In this document: piece by piece, positions 45,048-53,058 of the stretch
Numbering within the stretch: the stretch's first letter is position 1
Layout: every line of letters begins with the position of its first letter
Assembly: GCF_900167525.1 (NCBI RefSeq)
Contig: NZ_FUZQ01000005.1
Span: 484,770-548,769 of the forward strand
Direction: 5' to 3'
Length of the DNA: 64,000 nt
Origin: Krasilnikoviella flava
GTDB lineage: Bacteria > Actinomycetota > Actinomycetes > Actinomycetales > Cellulomonadaceae
The notes under the pieces: generated by a model
What the model saw: the letters and a program-made list of their open reading frames with translations, nothing else
What the model was told of the DNA's origin: nothing
Databases searched by the model: none
Position numbers and translations under genes: made by a program

Positions 45048-47060
45048 GTGGCCATCACGACGACCGACCCGATGCTCGGCCGCCTGGTCGACGGGCGGTA
45101 CGAGATCGTCGCGCGCGTCGCCCGAGGCGGCATGGCCACCGTGTACCGCGCCACCGACCGCCGCCTCGACCGCGAGGTCGCGATCAAGGTGATGCACCCG
45201 CACCTGGCGGACGGCGTGGACGGCGCCGCGTTCGTCTCGCGGTTCCGTCGCGAGGCGCGCGCCGCCGCCCGCCTCACCCATCCCGGCGTCGTGGCGGTCT
45301 ACGACCAGGGCGTCGACGGCGACACCAGCTACCTCGCGATGGAGTACGTGCCCGGCACCAACCTGCGGCGCGAGCTGCACGCGTCGGGACCGCTCACCCT
45401 GGACCGCGCGCTCGACGTCGTCGCGCAGGTCCTCGCCGCGCTCGCCGCCGCGCACCGCAAGGGCCTGGTGCACCGGGACGTGAAGCCCGAGAACGTCCTG
45501 GTCGTGGGCGACGGCGACCCCGCCGCGGGCGGCCGGGTGAAGGTTGCCGACTTCGGCCTCGCCCGGGCCGTCACCGAGGTGACCACGACCGCCACGGGAA
45601 CCGTCCTGGGCACGGTCGCGTACCTCGCGCCCGAGGTGATCACCAGCAGCACGTGCGACGCGCGCACCGACGTCTACGCGGTCGGGGTGCTCGCGTACGA
45701 GCTCGTCACCGGCACTCTCCCCTACGCGGGCGAGACGCCGATCCAGGTGGCCTTCCACCACGTGCACGAGGACCTTCCGGCGCCGTCGGGCCTCGTGGAC
45801 TGGCTGCCCGCCGAGATCGACGCGCTCGTCGCGTCGTTCGCGGCCCGGGACCCGCAGCAGCGCCCGCCGGACGCCGGGGCGGCGCTCGGGGCCGTCGAGG
45901 CGCTGCGCGCGTCTCTCGACGCCGACCTGCTCGCGCGCCGCGCCGACCCGCCCGCCGTCGCCGCCCGTCCCGGCCCGTCCGGCCCCGGCGGGGTCGACGC
46001 GGCCGACGGTGACGGCGACGCTGACGGGGACGACGGCGGCGAGGGTGGCACCGACGCGGTCGACGAGATCCCGACCGCCTTCTTCCAGGAGGTCTCGGCG
46101 AGCGCCCCGGCCCAGCTCACGGACGCGCTCGTCGAGCAACCCACCGAGGCCTACCGTCGCCCCTCGCGGCGCCGTCGCGCGGTCGCGTGGATCCTCACGC
46201 TCGTCCTGGTGCTCGGCGGCGGCGGACTGGGTACCTGGTGGTGGTTCGCCGACGGCCCCGGAGCCTGGACCTCGGTGCCCACCGGCGTGGCCGGGGTGGC
46301 GGCCGACGATGCTCGCGCCGTGCTCGAGGGTGCCGGTCTCGGCACCACCACGAGCCGTGCCTTCGACGACGAGGTCCCGGAGGGCTCGGTCGTGACCAGC
46401 GTCCCCGCGCCCGGCGACCGGGTGCGCACCGACGGCTCCGTCGAGCTGGTCGTGTCCCGCGGGGTGCAGATGCTGACCGTGCCCGACGACCTCGTCGGCG
46501 CCGACCGCAAGGACGCCACCGCCGCACTGGAGGACGCGGGCTTCACCGTCGGCGACCCGGCCCGGTCGTACGACGACGAGGCCGACCGCGGCGAGGTGCT
46601 CGACGTGTCGGTGGAGGAGAGCTCGCGCCAGCGGCACGACACGGTCGTGACGCTCACCGTCTCCGACGGGCCCGCGCCGGTGCAGGTCCCGCAGGAGGTG
46701 GGCAAGGAGAAGGACGCCGCGGTCGCCGACCTCGAGGGGTTGGGGCTCGCCGTGGAGCTGGCCGACCCCGAGTACTCCGAGGACGTCCCCCGGGGCCACG
46801 TGCTGGCCCAGGAACCCCGGGACGGCGCCACGGCGCACCGCACGGACACCGTGACCCTGACGATCTCCCAGGGCCCGCCCCTGGTCGAGGTGCCGAACGT
46901 CGTGGGCAAGCACACCGAGCCTGCCCGCAAGGCGCTGGAGAAGGCGGGCTTCAAGGTCGAGGAGAACACCTACCTGGGCGGGCTGCTGGACACCGTCCGG
47001 TTCCAGGACACCACGGGTAAGGCCCCGAAGGGCAGCACGGTCACGCTCACGGTGTGGTGA
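45048..47060 (+). CDS. pknL: PASTA-domain Ser/Thr protein kinase (PknL/PknB-like)
   Basis: The 670-aa membrane kinase has an N-terminal Hanks domain (about 12-275) with GGMATVYRA, VAIKVM (Lys47), HRDVKPEN (Asp144), DFGLA (Asp168) and APEV. An acidic linker follows, then a basic juxtamembrane patch and one membrane helix (about 378-400). Four PASTA repeats (about 405-670) outside the membrane could bind peptidoglycan fragments or lipid II. M. tuberculosis PknL lacks PASTA repeats, so architecture matches PknB while context matches PknL; the symbol rests on context. GTG 45048 lies 6 nt after TACACT. Confidence 0.9.
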   Translation: MAITTTDPMLGRLVDGRYEIVARVARGGMATVYRATDRRLDREVAIKVMHPHLADGVDGAAFVSRFRREARAAARLTHPGVVAVYDQGVDGDTSYLAMEYVPGTNLRRELHASGPLTLDRALDVVAQVLAALAAAHRKGLVHRDVKPENVLVVGDGDPAAGGRVKVADFGLARAVTEVTTTATGTVLGTVAYLAPEVITSSTCDARTDVYAVGVLAYELVTGTLPYAGETPIQVAFHHVHEDLPAPSGLVDWLPAEIDALVASFAARDPQQRPPDAGAALGAVEALRASLDADLLARRADPPAVAARPGPSGPGGVDAADGDGDADGDDGGEGGTDAVDEIPTAFFQEVSASAPAQLTDALVEQPTEAYRRPSRRRRAVAWILTLVLVLGGGGLGTWWWFADGPGAWTSVPTGVAGVAADDARAVLEGAGLGTTTSRAFDDEVPEGSVVTSVPAPGDRVRTDGSVELVVSRGVQMLTVPDDLVGADRKDATAALEDAGFTVGDPARSYDDEADRGEVLDVSVEESSRQRHDTVVTLTVSDGPAPVQVPQEVGKEKDAAVADLEGLGLAVELADPEYSEDVPRGHVLAQEPRDGATAHRTDTVTLTISQGPPLVEVPNVVGKHTEPARKALEKAGFKVEENTYLGGLLDTVRFQDTTGKAPKGSTVTLTVW

Positions 47061-47071
47061 CCACGGGGGGG

Positions 47072-48436
47072 TCACCAGCTCGTGAGCATCTCCGCCACGC
47101 GGAAGGCCATCTCGAGCGACTGCTGGTGGTTGAGGCGCGGGTCGACGAGCGTCTCGTAGCGCAGCGCCAGCCCGGCGTCGTCGATCTCCTCGCTGCCGCC
47201 GAGCACCTCGGTGACGTCGTCGCCCGTGAGCTCCATGTGCAGCCCGCCGGGCACCGTGCCCAGGGCGCGGTGCACCTCGAAGAAGCCGGTGACCTCGTCG
47301 AGGACGTCGGAGAACCGCCGCGTCTTGTAGCCGCTGTCGGAGGTGATCGTGTTGCCGTGCATCGGGTCCGTCACCCAGGTGACGGCGACCCCTGCGGCGG
47401 TGACCTTCTCGACCACTCCGGGCAGCACGTCGCGGACCTTGCCGGCGCCCATGCGGGTGACGAACGTCAGGCGGCCGGGGGCGTTGTGGGGGTTGAGCCG
47501 CGCCGCGAGCGCGAGCGCGTCGTCGGCTGACGTCGTCGGACCGAGCTTGACCCCGATCGGGTTGGCGACGCGGGAGAGGAACTCGACGTGCGCGCCGTCG
47601 AGCTGGCGGGTGCGCTCGCCGATCCACAGAAAGTGGGCCGACGTCGCGTAGGCCTCGCCGGACCGCGCGTCGACACGTGTGAGGGCTCGCTCGTAGTCGA
47701 GGATGAGCGCCTCGTGGCTGAGGTAGAACTCCACGGAGCGCAGGGCGTCGAAGTCGGCCCCGCAGGCCTCCATGAACCGGATCGCGCGGTCGATCTCGGC
47801 GGCGGTGCGCTCGTACCGCGCGTACGCGGGGTTGCGCATGAACCCGCGGTTCCACTCGTGCACGCGGCGCAGGTCGGCGTGGCCGCCCTGCGTGAAGGCG
47901 CGCACGACGGTCGCCGTGGCCGAGGAGATCCGGTACGCCTGCTCGAGGCGCCGAGGGTCCGGGGTGCGCGAGGCACTGGTGAACTCGTGGCCGTTGACCA
48001 TGTCGCCGCGGTAGGCGGGCAGGGTCACGCCGTCACGGGTCTCGAGGTCCGACGAGCGCGGCTTGGCGTACTGCCCTGCCAGCCGGCCCATCTTCACCAC
48101 GGGCGTGCTCGCGCCGTGGGTGAGCACCACGGCCATCTGCAGGATGGTGCGGATCTTGTTGCGGATACGGGTCGCGTTCGCGTCGGCGAACGTCTCCGCG
48201 CAGTCCCCGCCCTGCAGGAGGAACGCCTCGCCGCGGCCTGCCGCGGCGAGGCGTTCCGTGAGCAGCCGGGCCTCGGCCGGCACCACGAGGGGCGCGGCCT
48301 GCGAGAGCCTGCCCGCCACCGCCGCGAGCGCGTCGGCGTCCGGCCACGTGGGCTGCTGGCGCGCCTTGAGGGCCCGGAACCGGTCCAGGCCCTCGGGGTC
48401 GCTCCCGGGCGCCACGGTGTCGACGGCGGTGGTCAT
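47072..48436 (-). CDS. aroG: Class II 3-deoxy-7-phosphoheptulonate synthase
   Basis: The 454-aa enzyme condenses phosphoenolpyruvate and erythrose 4-phosphate, the first step of the shikimate pathway. Class II hallmarks are present: FLLQGGDCAETF, the RIRNKIRTILQMAVVL helix, GRLAGQYAKPRS, YRGDMVNGHEF, HFLWIGERTRQLDGAHVEF, VTDPMHGNT and GGLHMELTGDDVTE with metal ligands. The length is standard for actinobacterial AroG. ATG 48436 is preceded by AGGAG. The end is only 11 nt from the kinase stop (convergent). Confidence 0.95.
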   Translation of the reverse strand: MTTAVDTVAPGSDPEGLDRFRALKARQQPTWPDADALAAVAGRLSQAAPLVVPAEARLLTERLAAAGRGEAFLLQGGDCAETFADANATRIRNKIRTILQMAVVLTHGASTPVVKMGRLAGQYAKPRSSDLETRDGVTLPAYRGDMVNGHEFTSASRTPDPRRLEQAYRISSATATVVRAFTQGGHADLRRVHEWNRGFMRNPAYARYERTAAEIDRAIRFMEACGADFDALRSVEFYLSHEALILDYERALTRVDARSGEAYATSAHFLWIGERTRQLDGAHVEFLSRVANPIGVKLGPTTSADDALALAARLNPHNAPGRLTFVTRMGAGKVRDVLPGVVEKVTAAGVAVTWVTDPMHGNTITSDSGYKTRRFSDVLDEVTGFFEVHRALGTVPGGLHMELTGDDVTEVLGGSEEIDDAGLALRYETLVDPRLNHQQSLEMAFRVAEMLTSW

Positions 48437-48485
48437 GCGGGCTACTCCTGCCTGTGGCTGCGTGGTCTGCCTCGGTGGCCCGACG

Positions 48486-49712
48486 TCAGTGCGCGGCGGG
48501 CTTCGCGGGCACCAGCGGCTGGCCGATTCCCTCGAGGATCTCGCCGAACCAGGGCACCGAGACGTCGAAGGCCTTGCCGCCGGCGATGCGCGGGAACGCG
48601 ATCGCCTTGAGGCGGTCGCCGTCCTCCTCGTCGTGGCCGATGACGCCGGCCTCGCCGCGCAGCGCGCACTCGACCGCCAGGTCCGTCATCGACTTGATGA
48701 GGCGCAGGTCCTCCGCATTCGCGGCCGCAGCGCGCGAGTAGTAGCCGGACTTCTGCACCATGACCTTCTCGGCACCCAGCTTCTCGGCGAACTGCTTGGC
48801 GAACCACTGGCCCGGGTTGATCGTGTCGAGCTTGACGTGCCCGAACGGGTCGCGCGGCACCTCCTCGCCGGCGGCCTCGAGCTGCTGGACGATCTCGTTC
48901 ATCCCCGCACCCTCGGACAGGAAGATGTTGACGTTGCCGATCTCGTCCATCACGCCGCGCAGGCGGGCGGCCTCGGCGTCGATGTCGAGCTCGAGCTCCG
49001 GCAGGAAGACGGCGTGCACGTCCCAGCGCTCGCGCGTCAGGCCGAGGGCGGGGGCCCACTCCTGCGCGTCGAGCCACGTGCGGTACTCCTTGGCACTGGC
49101 CGCGGTGAGCCAGCCGCAGTGGCGGCCCATGACCTCGTGCACGATGAGCATGCGCGGGCCGGACCGGTGCTCGCCGATGACGTTCGCGGCGAAGCCCGCG
49201 GCCTCCTCGGCCGCCGTCCAGGCGCCGAGCGACTGCTTGATCGGCACCACGTCGTTGTCGATCGTCTTGGGCAGGCCGACGACCGTGAGCTCGTAGCCGT
49301 TGTCGTGCAGGTAGGCGGCGAGGTCCGCGGCGGTGGTGTTCGTGTCGTCGCCGCCGATGGTGTGCAGCACGTCGACGCCGTCGGCCTTGAGGCGCTCGGC
49401 GGCGACCTCCAGCGGGTTCTCGCCCTCCTCGACCAGGCCGCGCTTGACGCAGTCCGCGGCGTTGGTGAGCTTCACCCGCGAGTTGCCGATGGGCGAGCCG
49501 CCGAACCGGTGCAGGATCCCGGCCTGCTTACGGCCCTCGTCGTCCACCACGATCTTCGTGCCCGTGAGGAGCCCGTGGTAGCCGTACTGGTAGGCGATGA
49601 TCTCGATCGACGGGTCGAGCTCCGTGTACCGCTCGATGAGGCCGCCGACGGCGGAGGACAGGCAGGGCGCGAAGCCGCCGGCGGTCAGGAGAGCCACGCG
49701 ACGAACCGACAT
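48486..49712 (-). CDS. pfkA: 6-phosphofructokinase, pyrophosphate-dependent type
   Basis: The 408-aa enzyme phosphorylates fructose 6-phosphate. MSVRRVALLTAGGFAPCLSS opens the protein. HTIGGDDTNTTAADLA carries GGDD, and the catalytic loop reads PKTIDND with Lys; this Asp/Lys pair is the mark of PPi-using enzymes, against GGDGS with ATP. EVMGRHCGWLTA supplies substrate contacts. It probably acts reversibly in glycolysis/gluconeogenesis. ATG 49712 is chosen by family start; the frame continues upstream as antisense to the acetyltransferase gene. It ends 49 nt before aroG begins. Confidence 0.92.
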   Translation of the reverse strand: MSVRRVALLTAGGFAPCLSSAVGGLIERYTELDPSIEIIAYQYGYHGLLTGTKIVVDDEGRKQAGILHRFGGSPIGNSRVKLTNAADCVKRGLVEEGENPLEVAAERLKADGVDVLHTIGGDDTNTTAADLAAYLHDNGYELTVVGLPKTIDNDVVPIKQSLGAWTAAEEAAGFAANVIGEHRSGPRMLIVHEVMGRHCGWLTAASAKEYRTWLDAQEWAPALGLTRERWDVHAVFLPELELDIDAEAARLRGVMDEIGNVNIFLSEGAGMNEIVQQLEAAGEEVPRDPFGHVKLDTINPGQWFAKQFAEKLGAEKVMVQKSGYYSRAAAANAEDLRLIKSMTDLAVECALRGEAGVIGHDEEDGDRLKAIAFPRIAGGKAFDVSVPWFGEILEGIGQPLVPAKPAAH

Positions 49713-49841
49713 GACAGGGGCTACCTCTCGGTGGGGGACGAACAGCGACTCCATCCTAAGAGCAGCGCCGCGCCGCCATCCCCGCCGTCCACCGGACGGG
49801 CCGCCTCGCCCCCAGGGCGCCACGCGTGAGATGATGTCCCC

Positions 49842-49874
49842 GAGCCTCCCCGCCGTTCCGGCGCCGGGAGGCTC
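49842..49874 (+). promoter_or_regulatory. Leader hairpin sequestering the ribosome-binding site
   Basis: A 9-bp outer stem (49842-49850 with 49866-49874) and an inner 5-bp stem contain the GGGAGG Shine-Dalgarno of ATG 49881 in the 3' arm. It may be a terminator of an upstream transcript or a translational switch. Confidence 0.45.
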
Positions 49875-49880
49875 TTGCGT

Positions 49881-50456
49881 ATGACGACACCTGGCAAGCC
49901 CTCCGCCCGGACCACGACCGGTCTCCGCGTCCGCCGCGCGACCGCGGCAGACCGCGATGTCCTGGAGCGCCTCTGGCTCCTCTTCCGGCACGACATGTCC
50001 GCGGTCTCGGGAGAGCTCCCCCGACCCGACGGACGGTTCCGCGACGAGCGGCTCCTCGCGGCGCTCGACGACCTCGGGCACGACGGCGCGCGGGCGCGGT
50101 GGCGCACCCATCTCGCGACGACGGTCGCCGAGGACCCCGCGGGCGGCCAGGTCGAGCACCCGGTGGGGTTCGCCCTGGTCCGTGGTCTCGACGCACCGGT
50201 CCGCGTGCTGTCCGCGTTCTTCGTGGTGCGCGCGGCCCGCCGCGGCGGCGTGGGACGCGACCTCGCGGGCACGGTGCTGCGGGACCTCCCCGGCCCGTGG
50301 GAGATCGCGTTCCAGGACGCCAACATCGCCGCCGCCGCGTTCTGGCCCCGGGTCGCGACCGACGTCACGGGCGACGCGTGGACGGTCGACCACCGACTGG
50401 TCCCCGGGCGGCCGGAGGTGCCGCCGGACGCCTGGCTGTCCCTGACGGTCGACTGA
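49881..50456 (+). CDS. GNAT family N-acetyltransferase
   Basis: The 191-aa protein has strand 1 as LRVRRATAADRDVLERLW, a VRVLSAFFVVRAARRGGVGRDLA segment with the acetyl-CoA loop RRGGVG near residue 120, and WEIAFQDANIAAAAFW, the typical late GNAT helix. The substrate is unknown. ATG 49881 lies downstream of GGGAGG, which is base-paired in a predicted hairpin; TTG 49875 is an alternative. It is divergent from pfkA. Confidence 0.78.
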   Translation: MTTPGKPSARTTTGLRVRRATAADRDVLERLWLLFRHDMSAVSGELPRPDGRFRDERLLAALDDLGHDGARARWRTHLATTVAEDPAGGQVEHPVGFALVRGLDAPVRVLSAFFVVRAARRGGVGRDLAGTVLRDLPGPWEIAFQDANIAAAAFWPRVATDVTGDAWTVDHRLVPGRPEVPPDAWLSLTVD

Positions 50457-50479
50457 CCCGCGCCCCGGCGGGAACCTGG

Positions 50480-51205
50480 TCAGGATCCGGGGGCAGGGTC
50501 CTGCGGCTGCTCGGGGTGCTGGGCGGCCGCCGCGAGCCGGGCCTTCATGGTCGCGGCGTAGACGTCCGCGTACTCCTGGTCGGACAGCCGCAGGATCGCG
50601 TACATGATCTCGTCGGTCACCGAGCGGAGCACGAACCGGTCGCCCTCCATCCCGCGGTAGCGGCTGAAGTCGAGCGGCTCGCCGATGACGATGCCGATGG
50701 GCATCGGCTTGGGGATCGACCGGCCCAGCGGCTGCGCGACGTCGGTGCCGACCATGGCGACCGGGATCACGGGGGCGCCGGACTCCAGGGCCAGCCGCGC
50801 CACGCCCGTCTTGCCGCGGTACAGGCGCCCGTCTGGGCTGCGCGTGCCCTCGGGGTAGATGCCGAACAGGTCGCCCTCGTCGAGCACGCGCAGCCCGGTG
50901 CGCAGCGCAGCCTCGCTGGCCTTCCCCCCGGAGCGGTCCACCGGGATGGTGCCGACGCCCCGCATGAAGCCGGCCACCATGCGGCCGCGGACGCCGCCGC
51001 CGGTGAAGTAGTCCGACTTGCCCAGGAACTGGACCTGCCGGTCGAGCACGAGCGGCAGCACGAACGAGTCGATGACGGCGAGGTGGTTGCTCGCCAGGAT
51101 CGCCGGGCCCGACGACGGGATGTTCTCGACGCCCTTGGTCCAGGGGCGGAACGCCAGCCGGAGCCACGGCCCCACCAGCACGTTCTTCATCACCCAGTAG
51201 AACAA
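50480..51205 (-). CDS. 1-acyl-sn-glycerol-3-phosphate acyltransferase (PlsC family)
   Basis: The 241-aa membrane-associated enzyme acylates lysophosphatidate to phosphatidate or a related acceptor. Motif I is NHLAVID (HX4D, near residue 45), motif III is FGIYPEGTRS, and motif IV is GAPVIPVAM. Start TTG 51205 is favoured by GAGGAGG 4 nt upstream; ATG 51190 would lack a properly spaced site. The Rv2182c homologue occupies a comparable place in M. tuberculosis. The C-terminal tail is Pro/Gln-rich. Confidence 0.88.
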   Translation of the reverse strand: MFYWVMKNVLVGPWLRLAFRPWTKGVENIPSSGPAILASNHLAVIDSFVLPLVLDRQVQFLGKSDYFTGGGVRGRMVAGFMRGVGTIPVDRSGGKASEAALRTGLRVLDEGDLFGIYPEGTRSPDGRLYRGKTGVARLALESGAPVIPVAMVGTDVAQPLGRSIPKPMPIGIVIGEPLDFSRYRGMEGDRFVLRSVTDEIMYAILRLSDQEYADVYAATMKARLAAAAQHPEQPQDPAPGS

Positions 51206-51311
51206 CGGTCCTCCTCGCCCAGTGTCGGCAGCGCCCCGGTCAGCGGTCCGCCTGCGACGGGCCGTGGCGCCGACGGGCGTCGCCACCGACGCGTTGCATC
51301 GCCCACGACAA

Positions 51312-51317
51312 TAGAGT
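51312..51317 (+). promoter_or_regulatory. -10 box TAGAGT, leaderless start of the 51324 gene
   Basis: TAGAGT, 6-nt spacer, ATG 51324. Confidence 0.5.
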
Positions 51318-51323
51318 GAACCC

Positions 51324-51854
51324 ATGCCCGCACCGAACCCGGACGCCGAACCGGACCTCCCGGACGACGACCTGCCCGACGACGCCTTCGAGGCCCGCTG
51401 GGCCGACATCGTCGCGCAGCTGGGACCGCTCGACGAACGCGCCGCAGCCGACCCGGCGGGCGACGAGCCGCGGAACGGCGCCGATGACGCGGCCGCGTCA
51501 CCTGCGCCCGACACCGCGGGGCCGGCGCGGACGGTGGACCCGGGTCCCCGCGACTGGCCCGCGACCCCGGAGGTCGAGGAGCTCGAAGAGACGGAGTCTC
51601 ACTTCCTGCCGCCGGACCCCGAGCCCGTCCTCTCCCGCGACCCGCTCCTCACCCTGGCGTGGTCGCTCGTCGTCGGGATCCCCGTGCTGGTGGTGGTGGG
51701 AGTGGTCGTCCGCGCGGCGATGCCCGTCCTGCGCATCCCGGCGTGGTCCGGGCCGGTGGCCGGGGTGCTGTTCCTGGTGGGGCTCGGCGTCCTGCTCTGG
51801 CGGATGCCGCACCGACGCGACCCGGACGACCACGGCACCGGCGCCGTCGTCTGA
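51324..51854 (+). CDS. Conserved actinobacterial membrane protein, function unknown
   Basis: The 176-aa protein has an acidic, Pro/Ala-rich cytosolic half (1-110; DDDLPDDAFEARWADIVAQL) ending in SHFLPPDPEPVLSRDP, a pattern common to a small actinobacterial family, then two membrane helices (about 112-132 and 142-160) and a charged tail. No enzymatic motif is visible. It is convergent with the glucokinase gene (15 nt). Confidence 0.72.
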   Translation: MPAPNPDAEPDLPDDDLPDDAFEARWADIVAQLGPLDERAAADPAGDEPRNGADDAAASPAPDTAGPARTVDPGPRDWPATPEVEELEETESHFLPPDPEPVLSRDPLLTLAWSLVVGIPVLVVVGVVVRAAMPVLRIPAWSGPVAGVLFLVGLGVLLWRMPHRRDPDDHGTGAVV

Positions 51855-51869
51855 CGTCGCCGAGACGCG

Positions 51870-52814
51870 TCAGCGCCGGGCGAGGTCGGCGGCGCCGATG
51901 ATGCCCGCCTCGTTGCCGTGCTCGGCGAGCTCGATCTGCGCCACCGGCCGGTGCCCCAGGGCGGAGAGCTGGGCCTCGTACGCCTTGCGGACCGGCAGGA
52001 GGAGCAGGTCGCCGGCCGCGCCCACGCCACCGCCGATGACGATCAGCTCCGGGTCCAGGAGCGCGGCGACGGACGCCGACCCCTCCCCGATCCACCGGCC
52101 GAGCGTGGCGAGCAGCTCCACCGCGAGGTCGTCGCCCTCCTGCGCGGCCTGCGTGACGTGCGGCCCCTCGAGCCCGGCGACGTCACCACCGGCGAGCTCG
52201 ATCAGCCGCCCCGCCCGCTCCGGCTGCGCGATCGCGGCCTGCCGCGCGTCACGCACCAGGGCGGTGCCCGAGGCGTACTGCTCCCAGCAGCCCTCGTGCC
52301 CGCAGCCGCAGTAGTGGCCACCCGGGACGACACGCATGTGCCCGACCTCGGCCGCCACGCCCCACTTGCCGCGGACGAGCTCGCGGTCCACGACGATCGC
52401 GCCTCCGAGCCCCGTGCCGACGGTGAGCATGAGCATGTCGGTCGCCTCGCGGGCCGCGCCGAACCGGAACTCCGCCCAGCCGGCAGCGTTCGCGTCGTTC
52501 TCCACGACCACGGGGACGTCGACGTCCAGCAGCGCCTCGACCCGTTCGGCCAGCGGGTACTCACGCCATGCGATGTTCGGAGCGAACAGCACCGAGCGCC
52601 GGTCCGGGCTGACGAAGCCCGCCGCGGCGAGGCCGATCGCGCCGACCTCGTGCTCCTTGGTGAGCTCGGCGCACGCGTCCGCGATGGCCCGGTCGATGTC
52701 GGCGACGTCGTCGGCCACGGTCTCGCGGCGCACCTTCGCGAGGATGTTGCCCGCCTCGTCCACCACACCCACGGCAATCTTCGTGCCGCCGATGTCGACT
52801 CCGATGGCGTGCAT
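51870..52814 (-). CDS. glkA: ROK family glucokinase
   Basis: The 314-aa kinase phosphorylates glucose, or a related sugar, with ATP or polyphosphate. It shows IGVDIGGTKIAVGVVD (phosphate 1), ENDANAAGWAE with the catalytic Asp, the GTGLGGAIV motif, EVGHMRV, and the ROK zinc site CGCGHEGCWE. The length is typical. ATG 52814 has GAGG upstream, so it is leadered. Combined with PfkA this gives the entry steps of glycolysis. Confidence 0.93.
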   Translation of the reverse strand: MHAIGVDIGGTKIAVGVVDEAGNILAKVRRETVADDVADIDRAIADACAELTKEHEVGAIGLAAAGFVSPDRRSVLFAPNIAWREYPLAERVEALLDVDVPVVVENDANAAGWAEFRFGAAREATDMLMLTVGTGLGGAIVVDRELVRGKWGVAAEVGHMRVVPGGHYCGCGHEGCWEQYASGTALVRDARQAAIAQPERAGRLIELAGGDVAGLEGPHVTQAAQEGDDLAVELLATLGRWIGEGSASVAALLDPELIVIGGGVGAAGDLLLLPVRKAYEAQLSALGHRPVAQIELAEHGNEAGIIGAADLARR

Positions 52815-52997
52815 GCAGAACCTCGCGTTCGTGTCTCAGGACGCCGCGTCCGCACGGCGCATCACCCGGTCGCCGGCGCGACACGGGGCGCGCGGTGCGC
52901 GCTGGGACCAGAGTATCCACCACGACCGGGAAGGTGCGACGCTCGTCCGTCACCCGACCGTCACCGAAACGTGTCCCTGACCACTCATGAGACCCGG

Positions 52998-53003
52998 TAT
53001 CGT
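52998..53003 (+). promoter_or_regulatory. Candidate -10 box TATCGT for the acyl-CoA ligase gene
   Basis: TATCGT predicts a TSS near 53010, downstream of the in-frame ATG 52987, which excludes that start and supports ATG 53059. Confidence 0.4.
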
Positions 53004-53058
53004 GACGGCGGGGAACGAACCCCAGGCCAATGCACTGAGCATGGACGATGGAGTCAGC

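Noticed and set aside
45009..47855. 948-codon open frame opposite the PASTA kinase and overlapping aroG
   Set aside because: Shadow frame; the kinase and DAHP synthase account for this DNA.
52987..53058. Longer acyl-CoA ligase start at ATG 52987
   Set aside because: A TATCGT -10-like box lies inside this stretch, and GGAG is correctly placed for ATG 53059.
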